Made by a program: the position numbers and the translations under genes. The notes below the pieces were generated by a model, which was not told the DNA's origin, searched no databases, and saw nothing but the letters and a program-made list of their open reading frames with translations. 22,602 nucleotides of DNA from Aquificaceae bacterium (GTDB lineage Bacteria > Aquificota > Aquificia > Aquificales > Aquificaceae), in assembly GCA_027049085.1 (NCBI GenBank), contig JALTVH010000100.1, positions 1-22,602 on the forward strand, in the 5' to 3' direction. Below, piece by piece: positions 7,690 through 14,887 of this stretch. How positions within the stretch are numbered: position 1 is the stretch's first letter; the number at the start of each line of letters is the position of its first letter.

Positions 7690-8473
7690 CCTCCTTGGGT
7701 CGCCCGTTGCCCTGGTAAACGACCGTGTTATAACCAAGCAGGAATTTAATCTGGTATTCGACCTTTACTGGAAAGAGATCCTTCACCTCGCACCCAAGAG
7801 GCCGACGATCAGAGACAAGGAGCTCTTCCTCCTTGAGTACGTCAAAGGTCAGATCATTGAGGACGTTGCAAGGGAAATGGGAATAACAGTCACCGAGAGC
7901 GAGATCAGTGAAAGGCTGAGGCTCTGGGGAAGAAACCCCGCAGTGAATCAGCTCATAAAGGATTTCGTCAAAAGGGAAATCCTTACCGAGAAGGTTGAAC
8001 AGATGGTTACTGGCGGGATCTATGTGAGCGAGAACGAGATAAAAGCTTACTATCTTCTTAACAAAAGAGAGTTTTACTATCCTAAACAGGTCAAGCTCCT
8101 TAGGGTTGTGGCAGATACAAGGAGGCTTGCAAAGAGGGCAAGGGAAACACTGAAAAGGGGAGGGATTCCTAAGGGTGATGGTTACATGGTGGGCAGAGAG
8201 AGATGGTATTCCCTTCAGGCTCTTCCAAAGAAGGTCAGGGCAAGGCTTTATCCTTACAAGGTTGGGAAGGTTACCGCACCTATCAGATTTGATGGGAAGT
8301 ACATTATTTTAAAAATCACCGAAACAAGAAAGCCCGGTATACTTCCGATCTCAATGGTCAGGGAAAAGGTGAGGGCAAAGCTTCTGAGACTAAAAAAAGA
8401 GGAGGTCTTCAGAAAATGGTTTCAGGATGTCTTGAAAAACTACAGGCTGGAGTTCTATCCAGAAAACCTCTGA
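7652..8473 (+). CDS. SurA/PpiC-like periplasmic chaperone, degenerate parvulin domain
   Basis: 273 aa from ATG 7652. A GTG immediately before (7649) is possible, but AGGAAG at 7639-7644 is best placed for 7652. Residues 1-17 form a signal peptide or lipoprotein-like hydrophobic start (MVLLILLYLF...), so the protein is exported. Residues 18-135 look like the helical SurA N-domain, with the typical opening VALVNDRVITKQEF. Residues 140-225 resemble the second half of a parvulin domain (YKVGKVTAPIRFDGKYIILKI), but the histidine-containing opening strand and the glycine-rich middle of active parvulins are not evident. Isomerase activity is doubtful. It probably assists folding of outer-membrane proteins. 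The start lies inside the MFS gene, implying translational coupling. Confidence 0.72.
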   Translation: MVLLILLYLFPVSLLGSPVALVNDRVITKQEFNLVFDLYWKEILHLAPKRPTIRDKELFLLEYVKGQIIEDVAREMGITVTESEISERLRLWGRNPAVNQLIKDFVKREILTEKVEQMVTGGIYVSENEIKAYYLLNKREFYYPKQVKLLRVVADTRRLAKRARETLKRGGIPKGDGYMVGRERWYSLQALPKKVRARLYPYKVGKVTAPIRFDGKYIILKITETRKPGILPISMVREKVRAKLLRLKKEEVFRKWFQDVLKNYRLEFYPENL

Positions 8474-9282
8474 TCTTCATTATTCTGCTGGTTGCCGTTG
8501 CAAGGGCTGAACTGATTGACAGGGTAATAGCCAACGTCGGAGGAGAGCCTGTTCTTGAAAGTGAGGTAAGGCTTGCGGGGGACGTCTTTGGGGTTAAAGA
8601 CGTGAGGAAGGCAGTTCGGATGCTTGTTGAAAAACATGCAATAGCTGTTTATTTGAGGAACAAGGGCTTTAAAGTTCCACCCGATTATATAGATAAAGTT
8701 ATAGAGGATATAGCGAGGAGTAACAACAAAACAGTTTCTGAGCTTTACAGGGAGCTCTACAGTGAGGGTTTTGCACCGAGTGATTTTCGCCACCTGATTG
8801 AGATTGAGGTTGCTTCAACTCTACTTTACAGGGAATTTCTCTCAAGACAGATTGAGATAAGCGAAATAGATATAGAGCTTGAGAGGCTAAAGAAAGGAGA
8901 AGTGGAGTATATAAAGGAAATAAAGCTCCTGACTGTGCCCAGGTCTAAGAAGGATGAGGTTCTACGGGCGGTAGGTCAGAAAGGGAGCGACCTTGATGCC
9001 CTTGCCAGCGAACTTGGCCTTAATCCTGAAAGGCTTAGGGTAAAGAAAGGAGAACTCTTAGAGGATCTTGATGCACAGATATGGGGCTCGGATTCGGGGC
9101 TTGCTGTGGCAGAAGATGAGGAAAACCTGTACCTTGCAAAGGTGGTAAGGACGATCAGGGTCATCAGGGGCAGGAGTGAGGACGAGATCCGTGAAGAGAT
9201 CTTCATGAAAAAACTGAAAGAGAAGGAAAAGGAGATGCTTTCCGAGATAAAAAAGGAGGTTTTTATCGAGATCTTCCTTTAA
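8416..9282 (+). CDS. SurA N-domain-like periplasmic protein without parvulin domain
   Basis: 288 aa. A signal peptide is clear: basic n-region to Lys17, hydrophobic core 18-29, and Ala29-Arg-Ala31 as cleavage site, leaving Glu32 as first mature residue. The mature start (LIDRVIANVGGEPVLESEV) matches the opening of SurA-type chaperones. The rest is helical and highly charged, with no recognisable parvulin core. ATG 8416 is the only usual start codon before the signal peptide. GGAGG at 8401-8405 is 10 bases upstream. The reading frame overlaps the previous chaperone gene by 58 bases, so the pair is tightly coupled and possibly works together. Its stop overlaps the convergent murI stop by 4 bases. 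Confidence 0.68.
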   Translation: MVSGCLEKLQAGVLSRKPLIFIILLVAVARAELIDRVIANVGGEPVLESEVRLAGDVFGVKDVRKAVRMLVEKHAIAVYLRNKGFKVPPDYIDKVIEDIARSNNKTVSELYRELYSEGFAPSDFRHLIEIEVASTLLYREFLSRQIEISEIDIELERLKKGEVEYIKEIKLLTVPRSKKDEVLRAVGQKGSDLDALASELGLNPERLRVKKGELLEDLDAQIWGSDSGLAVAEDEENLYLAKVVRTIRVIRGRSEDEIREEIFMKKLKEKEKEMLSEIKKEVFIEIFL

Positions 9283-10043
9283 GTTTTTGGAACTTCCCTG
9301 ACCACTTCGTAGGAGTGGTCACTGCCCAGGATCCTTCTGATCATTGAGGGGAGGTTAGGCGAGTCATCGGTGAAGAACAGAAAAAGCTTGCTCTCTCCAT
9401 CGTCCAAAACCATTTCAGAGAGGCTCCTTGCGACCGCTTCTGATGAGTCTATGATCACCATATTGTCAAGAACCTGGCTTATTGCCTTTTTCAGAAGTGG
9501 ATAGTGAGTGCATCCCAGAATCAAGGTATCTACACATGATTCCTTCAGTTCCCTTAGGTAGAGCTTTGCAACCTCAAGGGCTATCGGTCCCTCCGTTAAT
9601 CCTTCTTCAACGAGGGGAACGAAAAGAGGACAGGCTTTTGCAACGGCGGTAACTCCACGGTTTTCAAGAAGCTTCTGATAGCTCCCACTTCCTATTGTTC
9701 CCCTTGTGCCTATGACACCCACTCTACCGGAGGTGTGCCTGAGAGCTTCCTCAACACCAGGCTCGACAACCCCAACGACAGGTACCGGTGAGTGAGAGGA
9801 TAGGTCTTCCATGGCGTAAGAACTTGCAGTATTGCATGCTATAACGAGCAGTTCAATATCCTTTGCCAGAAGGAAATCCGCACACTCAAGGCTGTACCTG
9901 ATCACAGTCTCCCTTGAACGAGTGCCGTAAGGAACCCTCGCTGTATCACCAAGGTAAATTATGTCAGTTCTTGGAAACCTCTCCCGTATGGCTTTGAGGA
10001 CGGTGAGGCCCCCGATACCCGAATCAAAGACTCCTATCTTCAA
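9279..10043 (-). CDS. murI: glutamate racemase
   Basis: 254 aa, family length. The catalytic pair is present: Cys70 in ACNTAS and Cys178 in GCTHYPLL. The substrate-binding opening FDSGIGGL (6-13) and PYGTRS (38-43) are also there. The enzyme converts L-glutamate to D-glutamate for peptidoglycan in the cytoplasm. The start codon is TTG (10043-10041); AAGGGAG about 8 bases upstream and the canonical N-terminus MKIGVFDSG both support it. It is transcribed alone, convergent with the SurA-like gene (stops overlap by 4 bases) and divergent from ispA. Confidence 0.96.
   Translation of the reverse strand: MKIGVFDSGIGGLTVLKAIRERFPRTDIIYLGDTARVPYGTRSRETVIRYSLECADFLLAKDIELLVIACNTASSYAMEDLSSHSPVPVVGVVEPGVEEALRHTSGRVGVIGTRGTIGSGSYQKLLENRGVTAVAKACPLFVPLVEEGLTEGPIALEVAKLYLRELKESCVDTLILGCTHYPLLKKAISQVLDNMVIIDSSEAVARSLSEMVLDDGESKLFLFFTDDSPNLPSMIRRILGSDHSYEVVREVPKT
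9299..9321. terminator. possible hairpin downstream of the dprA-chaperone operon
   Basis: TGACCACT (9299-9306) and AGTGGTCA (9314-9321) form a perfect 8-bp stem with a 7-base loop. It starts 17 bases after the stop of the second SurA-like gene, inside the murI 3' coding end. No T-run follows, so it may be only a 3' stabilising stem or chance. Confidence 0.28.
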
Positions 10044-10064
10044 TACAGCTTCTCCCTTATCTCC

Positions 10065-10070
10065 TATAAT
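10065..10070 (+). promoter_or_regulatory. consensus -10 box upstream of ispA
   Basis: A perfect TATAAT sits 18 bases before the ispA ATG at 10088. No good -35 is found at 16-18 bases spacing. Transcription would start about 10077, leaving a leader of about 11 bases. Confidence 0.4.
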
Positions 10071-10087
10071 TTTAGAGCTATTTGAGG

Positions 10088-10891
10088 ATGGACAGACTTA
10101 CCAGGTGGAAGGAACGTATAGAGTCAAGACTCAGGGAGGTTTTTCAGCCTTCCGGTCCGGGGACTCTTATAGAGGCAATGTCCTACTACCTGTTTCAGGA
10201 GGGAAAAAGGGTCAGGCCCCTCCTCCTGGTTGCACTGACTGACGCCCTCGGTGGAGATATAGAAGACGCTGTTACTGTTGGCTGTGCAGTTGAGATGATT
10301 CACAACTATTCCCTTATTCATGATGACCTGCCAGCTATGGATAACGACGATCTCAGGCGGGGAATGCCGAGCTGTCACAGGAAGTTCGGGGAAGCCATAG
10401 CTATACTCGCGGGAGATGCACTCCTTACTTACGCCTTTGAGGTTCTCACAAAGAGAGAGAACTTCAGGAGCCTTACTGAGGAGCAGATCCTTGATGTTGC
10501 AAGGACTCTTGCGGTTCTTTCTGGAAGTGCAGGGATGGTAGGCGGACAGGTTCTCGATATTACAGAAGGAGCAGAGCTTGAGGAAATTAACAGAATGAAG
10601 ACTGCAGCCCTCTTCAGGGCGGTTTTCCTCTGTGCTGGATTGATTTCTAAGGTTGAAGAGAGCAGACTCCATCAGATCGCCGGATCAGGAGAAAAGCTCG
10701 GCCTTCTTTTTCAGGTAACAGATGATATTCTTGACGGAGACGGTTACTTTGGTCTACTCGGTGAAAGTAAAGCAAGGGAGCTTGCAAGGACCCTTAGAGA
10801 GGAAATCCTTAATGACCTTGAAAGAACCGTTGGAGGTATAACGCCGGAAATAAGCATTCTTATTGACCTTGTTTACAGAAGGATCATTTAA
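10088..10891 (+). CDS. ispA: farnesyl diphosphate synthase, short form with internal gap
   Basis: 267 aa from ATG 10088 (a TTG at 10082 is an alternative), against about 295-300 for E. coli IspA. GKRVRP at 39-44 binds the substrate diphosphate. The first Asp-rich motif is DDLPAMD at 79-85, with the two-residue insertion of bacterial type II enzymes. Tyr74, five residues before it, is an aromatic chain-length residue that favours C15 product. The second Asp-rich motif is DDILD at 212-216. The oddity follows: family members have about 22 residues with conserved LGK and GKST before the YxxLLG helix, but here only Gly-Asp-Gly separates DDILD from YFGLLG. The reading frame is intact. The enzyme makes FPP from IPP and DMAPP for quinones and undecaprenyl lipid. 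Its 3' end overlaps convergent pilC by 8 bases. Confidence 0.85.
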   Translation: MDRLTRWKERIESRLREVFQPSGPGTLIEAMSYYLFQEGKRVRPLLLVALTDALGGDIEDAVTVGCAVEMIHNYSLIHDDLPAMDNDDLRRGMPSCHRKFGEAIAILAGDALLTYAFEVLTKRENFRSLTEEQILDVARTLAVLSGSAGMVGGQVLDITEGAELEEINRMKTAALFRAVFLCAGLISKVEESRLHQIAGSGEKLGLLFQVTDDILDGDGYFGLLGESKARELARTLREEILNDLERTVGGITPEISILIDLVYRRII

Positions 10892-12128
10892 TAAGCTCAC
10901 CCATCTTGAATATAGGCATGTAGAGACCTATCATTATTCCGCCGATTATACCACCGAGAACCACTATCAGCATAGGCTCAATAAGGGAAATGATTCCTTC
11001 AACGGTTCTGTCAACTTCATCTTCATAAAACCTTGCGATGGTGTCAAGCATCTCATCAAGACGACCTGTTTCCTCACCGACCTTCACCATTGCGACGATA
11101 AGTTTAGGAAAGATCTTGGTTTTTTCCATTGAACTCCACATGGTTTGTCCTTCGGTCACGTCTTTCTGAACCTTCTCCACCTGTTCCTGGATGACAACGT
11201 TTCCGGCAACCTTTCCTGCTATCTCAAGGGCTCTCTCGATTGAAACACCGCTTGCAAACATTGTTGCCATGGTTCTGGAGAACTTGGCCATGGCACTTTT
11301 GGTGATCAGATCGCCAAACTTGGGTGATTTCAGCATTATCTTGTGGACACCCTTCTTAAAGGCATAGCTCCTTCTATACAGGATTCTGAAAACCACAACA
11401 AAGACCACGATGGAAACGATGATGGTGAGTATGTTGTTCCTGAGACCGTCGGAGAGGTTGATCAGGATCTGGGTTGCGAGGGGGAGTTCTCCGCCAAAAC
11501 CTTTGTAAATCTTTGCGAAGGTTGGAACAAGGAAATAAAGAATTCCCGTAACTATTGCGGTTGCAACGACCAGAACAAAAACAGGGTAAAAGGAGGCGCT
11601 CTTGATTTTACTTTTAATCATTGCGATCTTTTCGTAATACTCGGAAGCTCTCATCAGAGATCTGTCCAGCTCTCCCGTTTCTTCACCGACTGCAACCAGG
11701 TTAACCACAAGCTCTGGGAAAACGTTAGTCCTTTCCTGCATTGATGCGGAAAGAGACATGCCTTCACTGACGTCCTTTGCAACTTCTGCTACCGCATCTG
11801 CCAGCTTCTTATTGGGCATCTGCTCTGCGACAATTTCAAGGGCGTCAATGATGCCCACACCCGCGTTGACCATTGCTCCCAGCTGTCTGCAGAAAAGGGC
11901 TATGTCCGAGTCACCTACCCTTCCACCAAGAATGGCAAGCTGTCTCTTTTTTGTCTCTTTTTTCTTTTCTGCTGGCTGGGCTGCCTGATCTATTACCTCT
12001 TCCGCATTTATAAAGTGATAACCCTTCTGTCTTATCTTTTCCATTAAATCGTTGAAACTGGGGGCCTCCATCACGTCTTCTATAACGTCCCCCTGTTCTG
12101 TGTAAGCTTTAACCTTATATCTCGGCAT
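10884..12128 (-). CDS. pilC: type IV pilus inner-membrane platform protein PilC
   Basis: 414 aa. Two GspF/PilC domains (about 75-200 and 278-402) each carry the repeated signature FPELVV...VGEETGELD (about 137-155) and FPKLIV...VGEETGRLD (about 340-358). Three membrane spans are visible near 181-201, 232-250 and 385-405. An N-terminal extension (1-65) contains a lysine/glutamate-rich linker. PilC anchors the pilus motor ATPases in the inner membrane and is needed for extension and retraction. It follows pilT by 25 bases with a GAGGGTGAGGG ribosome binding site. No pilB extension ATPase or pilin gene is in the window. Confidence 0.95.
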   Translation of the reverse strand: MPRYKVKAYTEQGDVIEDVMEAPSFNDLMEKIRQKGYHFINAEEVIDQAAQPAEKKKETKKRQLAILGGRVGDSDIALFCRQLGAMVNAGVGIIDALEIVAEQMPNKKLADAVAEVAKDVSEGMSLSASMQERTNVFPELVVNLVAVGEETGELDRSLMRASEYYEKIAMIKSKIKSASFYPVFVLVVATAIVTGILYFLVPTFAKIYKGFGGELPLATQILINLSDGLRNNILTIIVSIVVFVVVFRILYRRSYAFKKGVHKIMLKSPKFGDLITKSAMAKFSRTMATMFASGVSIERALEIAGKVAGNVVIQEQVEKVQKDVTEGQTMWSSMEKTKIFPKLIVAMVKVGEETGRLDEMLDTIARFYEDEVDRTVEGIISLIEPMLIVVLGGIIGGIMIGLYMPIFKMGELIK

Positions 12129-12153
12129 CCCTCACCCTCTTTTGCTGGTCCTT

Positions 12154-13245
12154 CTACGCCCTCCTTGCTGTTCCAAGCATCCTCTCTAACTCTTTTATAT
12201 CGGGCGATGCCCTCATTGCTTCATCAACTGTGATGAATCCAGCTTTATAGAGCCTGAAGAGGCTCTGATTCATGGTCTGCATACCGCTCTCAAGCTGACC
12301 GCTCTGCATGAGGGAGTATATCTGCTGGAGCTTGTTTTCCCTTATAAGGTTTCTTATACCGGCGTTGGGAACGAGTAGCTCATAGGTAAGAACCCTTCCT
12401 CCTCCTACCTTCGGAAGGAGTCTCTGGGAAATAACACCCTGAAGGGTAAAAGAAAGCTGAACCCTTATCTGTTCCTGCTGTTCCGCAGGGAAAATGTCAA
12501 CTATCCTTGTGATTGTTGAAATGGCTGTGTTGGTATGCAGAGTTCCAAAGACCAGGTGACCTGTCTCGGCAGCTCTGAGGGCTGTCTCAATGGTTTCTCT
12601 GTCCCTCATCTCACCGACCAGAATAACATCCGGGTCTTCTCTGAGGGCAGCTCTCAGGGCCTCCGCAAAGGAGTATACGTCCTGGTCTATCTCTCTCTGG
12701 TTCACAATGCTCTGGCGATGCTGAAATATATACTCAACAGGGTCTTCAATTGTGATTATGTGGTGGGGAAAGTTCTCGTTAATGTAGTTGATCATCGCCG
12801 CAAGAGTGGTTGATTTACCAGAACCTGTGGGACCTGTGACGAGGACAAGACCCATCTTTTTGTGACAGAGTTCAAGGATCTTCTCGCTCAGTCCCAGCTC
12901 TGAAACCGTTCTTATCTTGTAGGGAAGTCTCCTGAAGGCACAGGCAACGGAACCCCTCTGATAAAAGACGTTTGCCCTGAATCTTCCAAGGTCCTTGACA
13001 CCGAAGGAAAAGTCAACCTGTCCTCTCTCTTCAAGGTTTTTTCTGTGTTTTTCAGACATGACCGAGTAAGCAAGCTTCTGCGTCATATCGGGTGTGAGAA
13101 CGGGGAAGTCGGAAAGAAACTGGATACTCCCGTCAACCCTGACCGCTGGCCTTGCCCCGGATGTAATGTGGACGTCGCTTGCGTCCATGTGGACCGCTCT
13201 CTGGATGATATCAATTAAACGAACCTCTTTTGTCTGTACTTCCAC
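12154..13245 (-). CDS. pilT: type IV pilus retraction ATPase PilT
   Basis: 363 aa. Walker A GPTGSGKS at 138-145, Asp box ITIEDPVEY at 164-172, Walker B VILVGEMRD at 207-215, His box TLHTN at 235-239, and the PilT-specific AGIRNLIRE at 295-303. The last motif separates retraction ATPases from PilB. The hexameric enzyme disassembles the pilus for twitching and DNA uptake. The start codon is GTG; TAAGGAGG lies exactly 7 bases upstream, and an out-of-frame ATG at 13250-13248 is not used. A consensus promoter lies about 25-50 bases upstream. It is cotranscribed with pilC. Confidence 0.96.
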   Translation of the reverse strand: MEVQTKEVRLIDIIQRAVHMDASDVHITSGARPAVRVDGSIQFLSDFPVLTPDMTQKLAYSVMSEKHRKNLEERGQVDFSFGVKDLGRFRANVFYQRGSVACAFRRLPYKIRTVSELGLSEKILELCHKKMGLVLVTGPTGSGKSTTLAAMINYINENFPHHIITIEDPVEYIFQHRQSIVNQREIDQDVYSFAEALRAALREDPDVILVGEMRDRETIETALRAAETGHLVFGTLHTNTAISTITRIVDIFPAEQQEQIRVQLSFTLQGVISQRLLPKVGGGRVLTYELLVPNAGIRNLIRENKLQQIYSLMQSGQLESGMQTMNQSLFRLYKAGFITVDEAMRASPDIKELERMLGTARRA

Positions 13246-13269
13246 CGCATTCCCTCCTTACCCTCAAAA

Positions 13270-13296
13270 ATTATAGCTTGAGAAATTCATTGTCAA
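13270..13296 (-). promoter_or_regulatory. consensus sigma70-type promoter of pilTC
   Basis: On the minus strand, TTGACA (13296-13291) and TATAAT (13275-13270) both match consensus in 6 of 6 positions. The spacer is only 15 bases, shorter than the preferred 17. Predicted start is near 13263, giving a leader of about 18 bases that contains the pilT ribosome binding site. Confidence 0.7.
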
Positions 13297-13317
13297 AGGG
13301 AGGTTGGTGAGCTAAAT

Positions 13318-13335
13318 TATGACATAAATGTCATA
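13318..13335. promoter_or_regulatory. 18-bp palindrome upstream of moaE
   Basis: TATGACAT-AA-ATGTCATA is a perfect inverted repeat with 8-bp arms, 33-50 bases before the moaE start. The half-site TGAC resembles CRP/FNR-family half-sites, but the N6 spacing differs from FNR/DNR (N4). A TATATT -10-like sequence (13334-13339) overlaps its right edge. A related element lies before the cox operon. Confidence 0.5.
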
Positions 13336-13337
13336 TA

Positions 13338-13349
13338 TTGATGGATCAA
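13338..13349. promoter_or_regulatory. second inverted repeat upstream of moaE
   Basis: TTGAT-GG-ATCAA, perfect 5-bp arms. The half-sites equal the FNR half-site TTGAT/ATCAA, but the spacer is 2 rather than 4 bases, so a canonical FNR dimer would not fit. It starts 3 bases after the 18-bp palindrome ends. Confidence 0.35.
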
Positions 13350-13367
13350 CCATGAGAGGTAATTGGT

Positions 13368-13805
13368 ATGATTCCAAAGGTTTATGTTGGATTTGAATGG
13401 TTCGGTCTTGAGAGGGTTGTCTCTTCCCTTAAGGTTCCCCCAGAATGCGGTGCTATGGTCACCTTTTCAGGGATTCCCCGTAGTGCTCCTGAGGACGGTG
13501 AAGTTGAGTACCTTGAGTACGAAGCCTATCCGGAGATGGCTGTAAAAGAGATGGGGAAGATTAGAAGGGAAACCATTGATAAGTTTGGTGTTAAGGAAGT
13601 GATAATTCACCACCGCATCGGTAAAGTTCTGGTAGGAGAGCCTTCTTTCCTTGTGGTGGTCATAGGAGGCCACAGAGAAGAAACCTTCAGGGCGTGCAGA
13701 TACGCCGTTGATTCAACAAAAGAAAGAGCACCCATCTGGAAAAAGGAAGTTTTGATAGGTGGCGATTCAAGGTGGAAGGAAGGTGACAGAATTGTTAAAG
13801 GATAA
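13368..13805 (+). CDS. moaE: molybdopterin synthase catalytic subunit MoaE
   Basis: 145 aa, family length. The opening [11 protein letters not shown] (28-38), YEAYPEMA (51-58), [11 protein letters not shown] (81-91), His102-Arg103, and the catalytic lysines Lys118 and Lys125 in APIWKKE are all present. MoaE transfers sulfur from the MoaD C-terminal thiocarboxylate to precursor Z, forming molybdopterin in the cytoplasm. GAGAGG lies 9 bases before ATG. It overlaps moaA by 23 bases, so both are translated together. No moaD or moaC gene is present here. It diverges from pilT, with paired palindromes in the shared intergenic region. Confidence 0.94.
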   Translation: MIPKVYVGFEWFGLERVVSSLKVPPECGAMVTFSGIPRSAPEDGEVEYLEYEAYPEMAVKEMGKIRRETIDKFGVKEVIIHHRIGKVLVGEPSFLVVVIGGHREETFRACRYAVDSTKERAPIWKKEVLIGGDSRWKEGDRIVKG

Positions 13806-14787
13806 GCTCAGCAGACCACTCAGAACTCTCAGGGTATCGGTTACAGACAGGTGCAACTTCCGCTGTTTTTACTGTATGCCCACTGATAAAGATATTGAAT
13901 TCCTGCCGAGATCGGAGATCCTCTCCTACGAGGAAATTGAAAGGATTGTCAGGATCCTTGCTGACCTTGGCATTGAAAAGGTGAGGATAACGGGGGGCGA
14001 GCCTCTTGTGAGGAAAGGGATCGAAGAGCTTATAAACAAACTGACCAAGATTAAGGGAATAAAGGACGTTGCCCTTACCACAAATGGATACAGACTCAAA
14101 GAGATGGCAGAAAGGCTTGCAGATGCTGGTCTGACAAGAATCACCGTCAGCCTTAATACTCTTAAGCAGGACAGGTTCAGCCTAATGTCGGGAGGATTGT
14201 CAATCTACCATGTTCTTGAAGGAATAGATGCATTGAGGGGAGCTGGATTCACCACGGTTAAGGTTAATTCAGTGATAGTAAAAGGTATTAACGATGATGA
14301 GGTTTTAGATCTCGCTGAGTTCTGCAGGGAGAGGGGTATCATCCTGAGGTTCATTGAGTACATGGATGTGGGGACCCTGAACGGATGGACACCGGAGCAG
14401 GTCTTTAGCGCAGGGGAGATCCTTGAGAGGATGGGATCTCTTTATGATTTTGAACCAGTTGGCAGGGAGTCTGATGAGACAGCACTCAGGTTCAGATACA
14501 GGGATATGGACCTTGAATTTGGGATTATAGCGTCTGTTACGAAGCCTTTCTGCTCTTCCTGCACAAGGTTAAGGCTTTCCGCTGACGGTACTCTTTACAC
14601 TTGTCTCTTCTCTGACAGGGGGCTAAATATAAAAAGGTACATTCGGAGGGGCTACGATGACCGAGCCATCGCGGAGGTCATTAAGGACCTCTGGCACAGG
14701 AGGGAGGACAGGTACTCGGAAATCAGATTTGAATCAATCAACTCCTTGTCTTCCAAGAGAGTTGAAATGTTCCGAATTGGTGGTTAA
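13783..14787 (+). CDS. moaA: GTP 3',8-cyclase MoaA
   Basis: 334 aa from GTG 13783. An upstream GTG at 13759 and a TTG at 13792 (with AAGGAAGG 8 bases before it) are alternatives. The radical-SAM cluster Cys24-x3-Cys28-x2-Cys31 sits in [13 protein letters not shown], with the SAM motif GGEP at 71-74. The C-terminal second cluster is Cys257-x2-Cys260-x13-Cys274. The protein ends in Ile-Gly-Gly, the conserved C-terminal GG tail required for the reaction. MoaA rearranges GTP to 3',8-cyclo-GTP, the first step of molybdenum cofactor synthesis. Pairing with moaE in an overlapping operon fits this role. Confidence 0.95.
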   Translation: MTELLKDKLSRPLRTLRVSVTDRCNFRCFYCMPTDKDIEFLPRSEILSYEEIERIVRILADLGIEKVRITGGEPLVRKGIEELINKLTKIKGIKDVALTTNGYRLKEMAERLADAGLTRITVSLNTLKQDRFSLMSGGLSIYHVLEGIDALRGAGFTTVKVNSVIVKGINDDEVLDLAEFCRERGIILRFIEYMDVGTLNGWTPEQVFSAGEILERMGSLYDFEPVGRESDETALRFRYRDMDLEFGIIASVTKPFCSSCTRLRLSADGTLYTCLFSDRGLNIKRYIRRGYDDRAIAEVIKDLWHRREDRYSEIRFESINSLSSKRVEMFRIGG

Positions 14788-14801
14788 AAATTCAGAAAAT
14801 C

Positions 14802-14830
14802 TTGCATTCCGCTATACCATGTTTTATGAT
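14802..14830 (+). promoter_or_regulatory. candidate promoter of the cox operon
   Basis: TTGCAT (14802-14807), a 17-base spacer and TATGAT (14825-14830). The -10 matches consensus in 5 of 6 positions, the -35 in 3 of 6. The same TTGCAT-N17-TATRAT pattern precedes the rubrerythrin gene. Predicted start about 14837, about 50 bases before the first cox gene. Inverted repeats overlap the -10 and the start. Confidence 0.5.
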
Positions 14831-14852
14831 ATATGTCATCTGATATGAATCA
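14826..14852. promoter_or_regulatory. tandem FNR/CRP-like inverted repeats upstream of the cox operon
   Basis: Two boxes lie side by side. TGAT-ATAT-GTCA (14827-14838) is flanked to form ATGATAT/ATGTCAT with one mismatch. TGAT-ATGA-ATCA (14841-14852) is a perfect core with the N4 spacing of FNR-type sites; it matches TTGAT-N4-ATCAA in 8 of 10 positions including flanks. They overlap the predicted -10 and transcription start, a position more typical of repression than activation. Confidence 0.45.
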
Positions 14853-14887
14853 TGTTGGCTTTTTTCAATGTTTAAGGAGGGATTGAT

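Noticed and set aside
10124..10672. Open frame of 182 codons on the minus strand inside ispA
   Set aside because: Entirely antisense to the prenyltransferase, no ribosome binding site, no motif.
10730..10780. Frameshift in ispA as the cause of the missing residues
   Set aside because: The frame runs straight from DDILD into YFGLLGESKARELA, which aligns to the next family helix; no other frame here encodes the missing GK..GKST segment.
13318..13349. Canonical FNR box upstream of moaE
   Set aside because: Half-sites resemble FNR/DNR, but the spacings are N6 and N2 instead of N4, so I call them only inverted repeats.
14788..14887. Molybdenum cofactor or other riboswitch before the cox operon
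   Set aside because: The 100 bases hold a promoter and short palindromes but no extended multi-stem structure that I can recognise.
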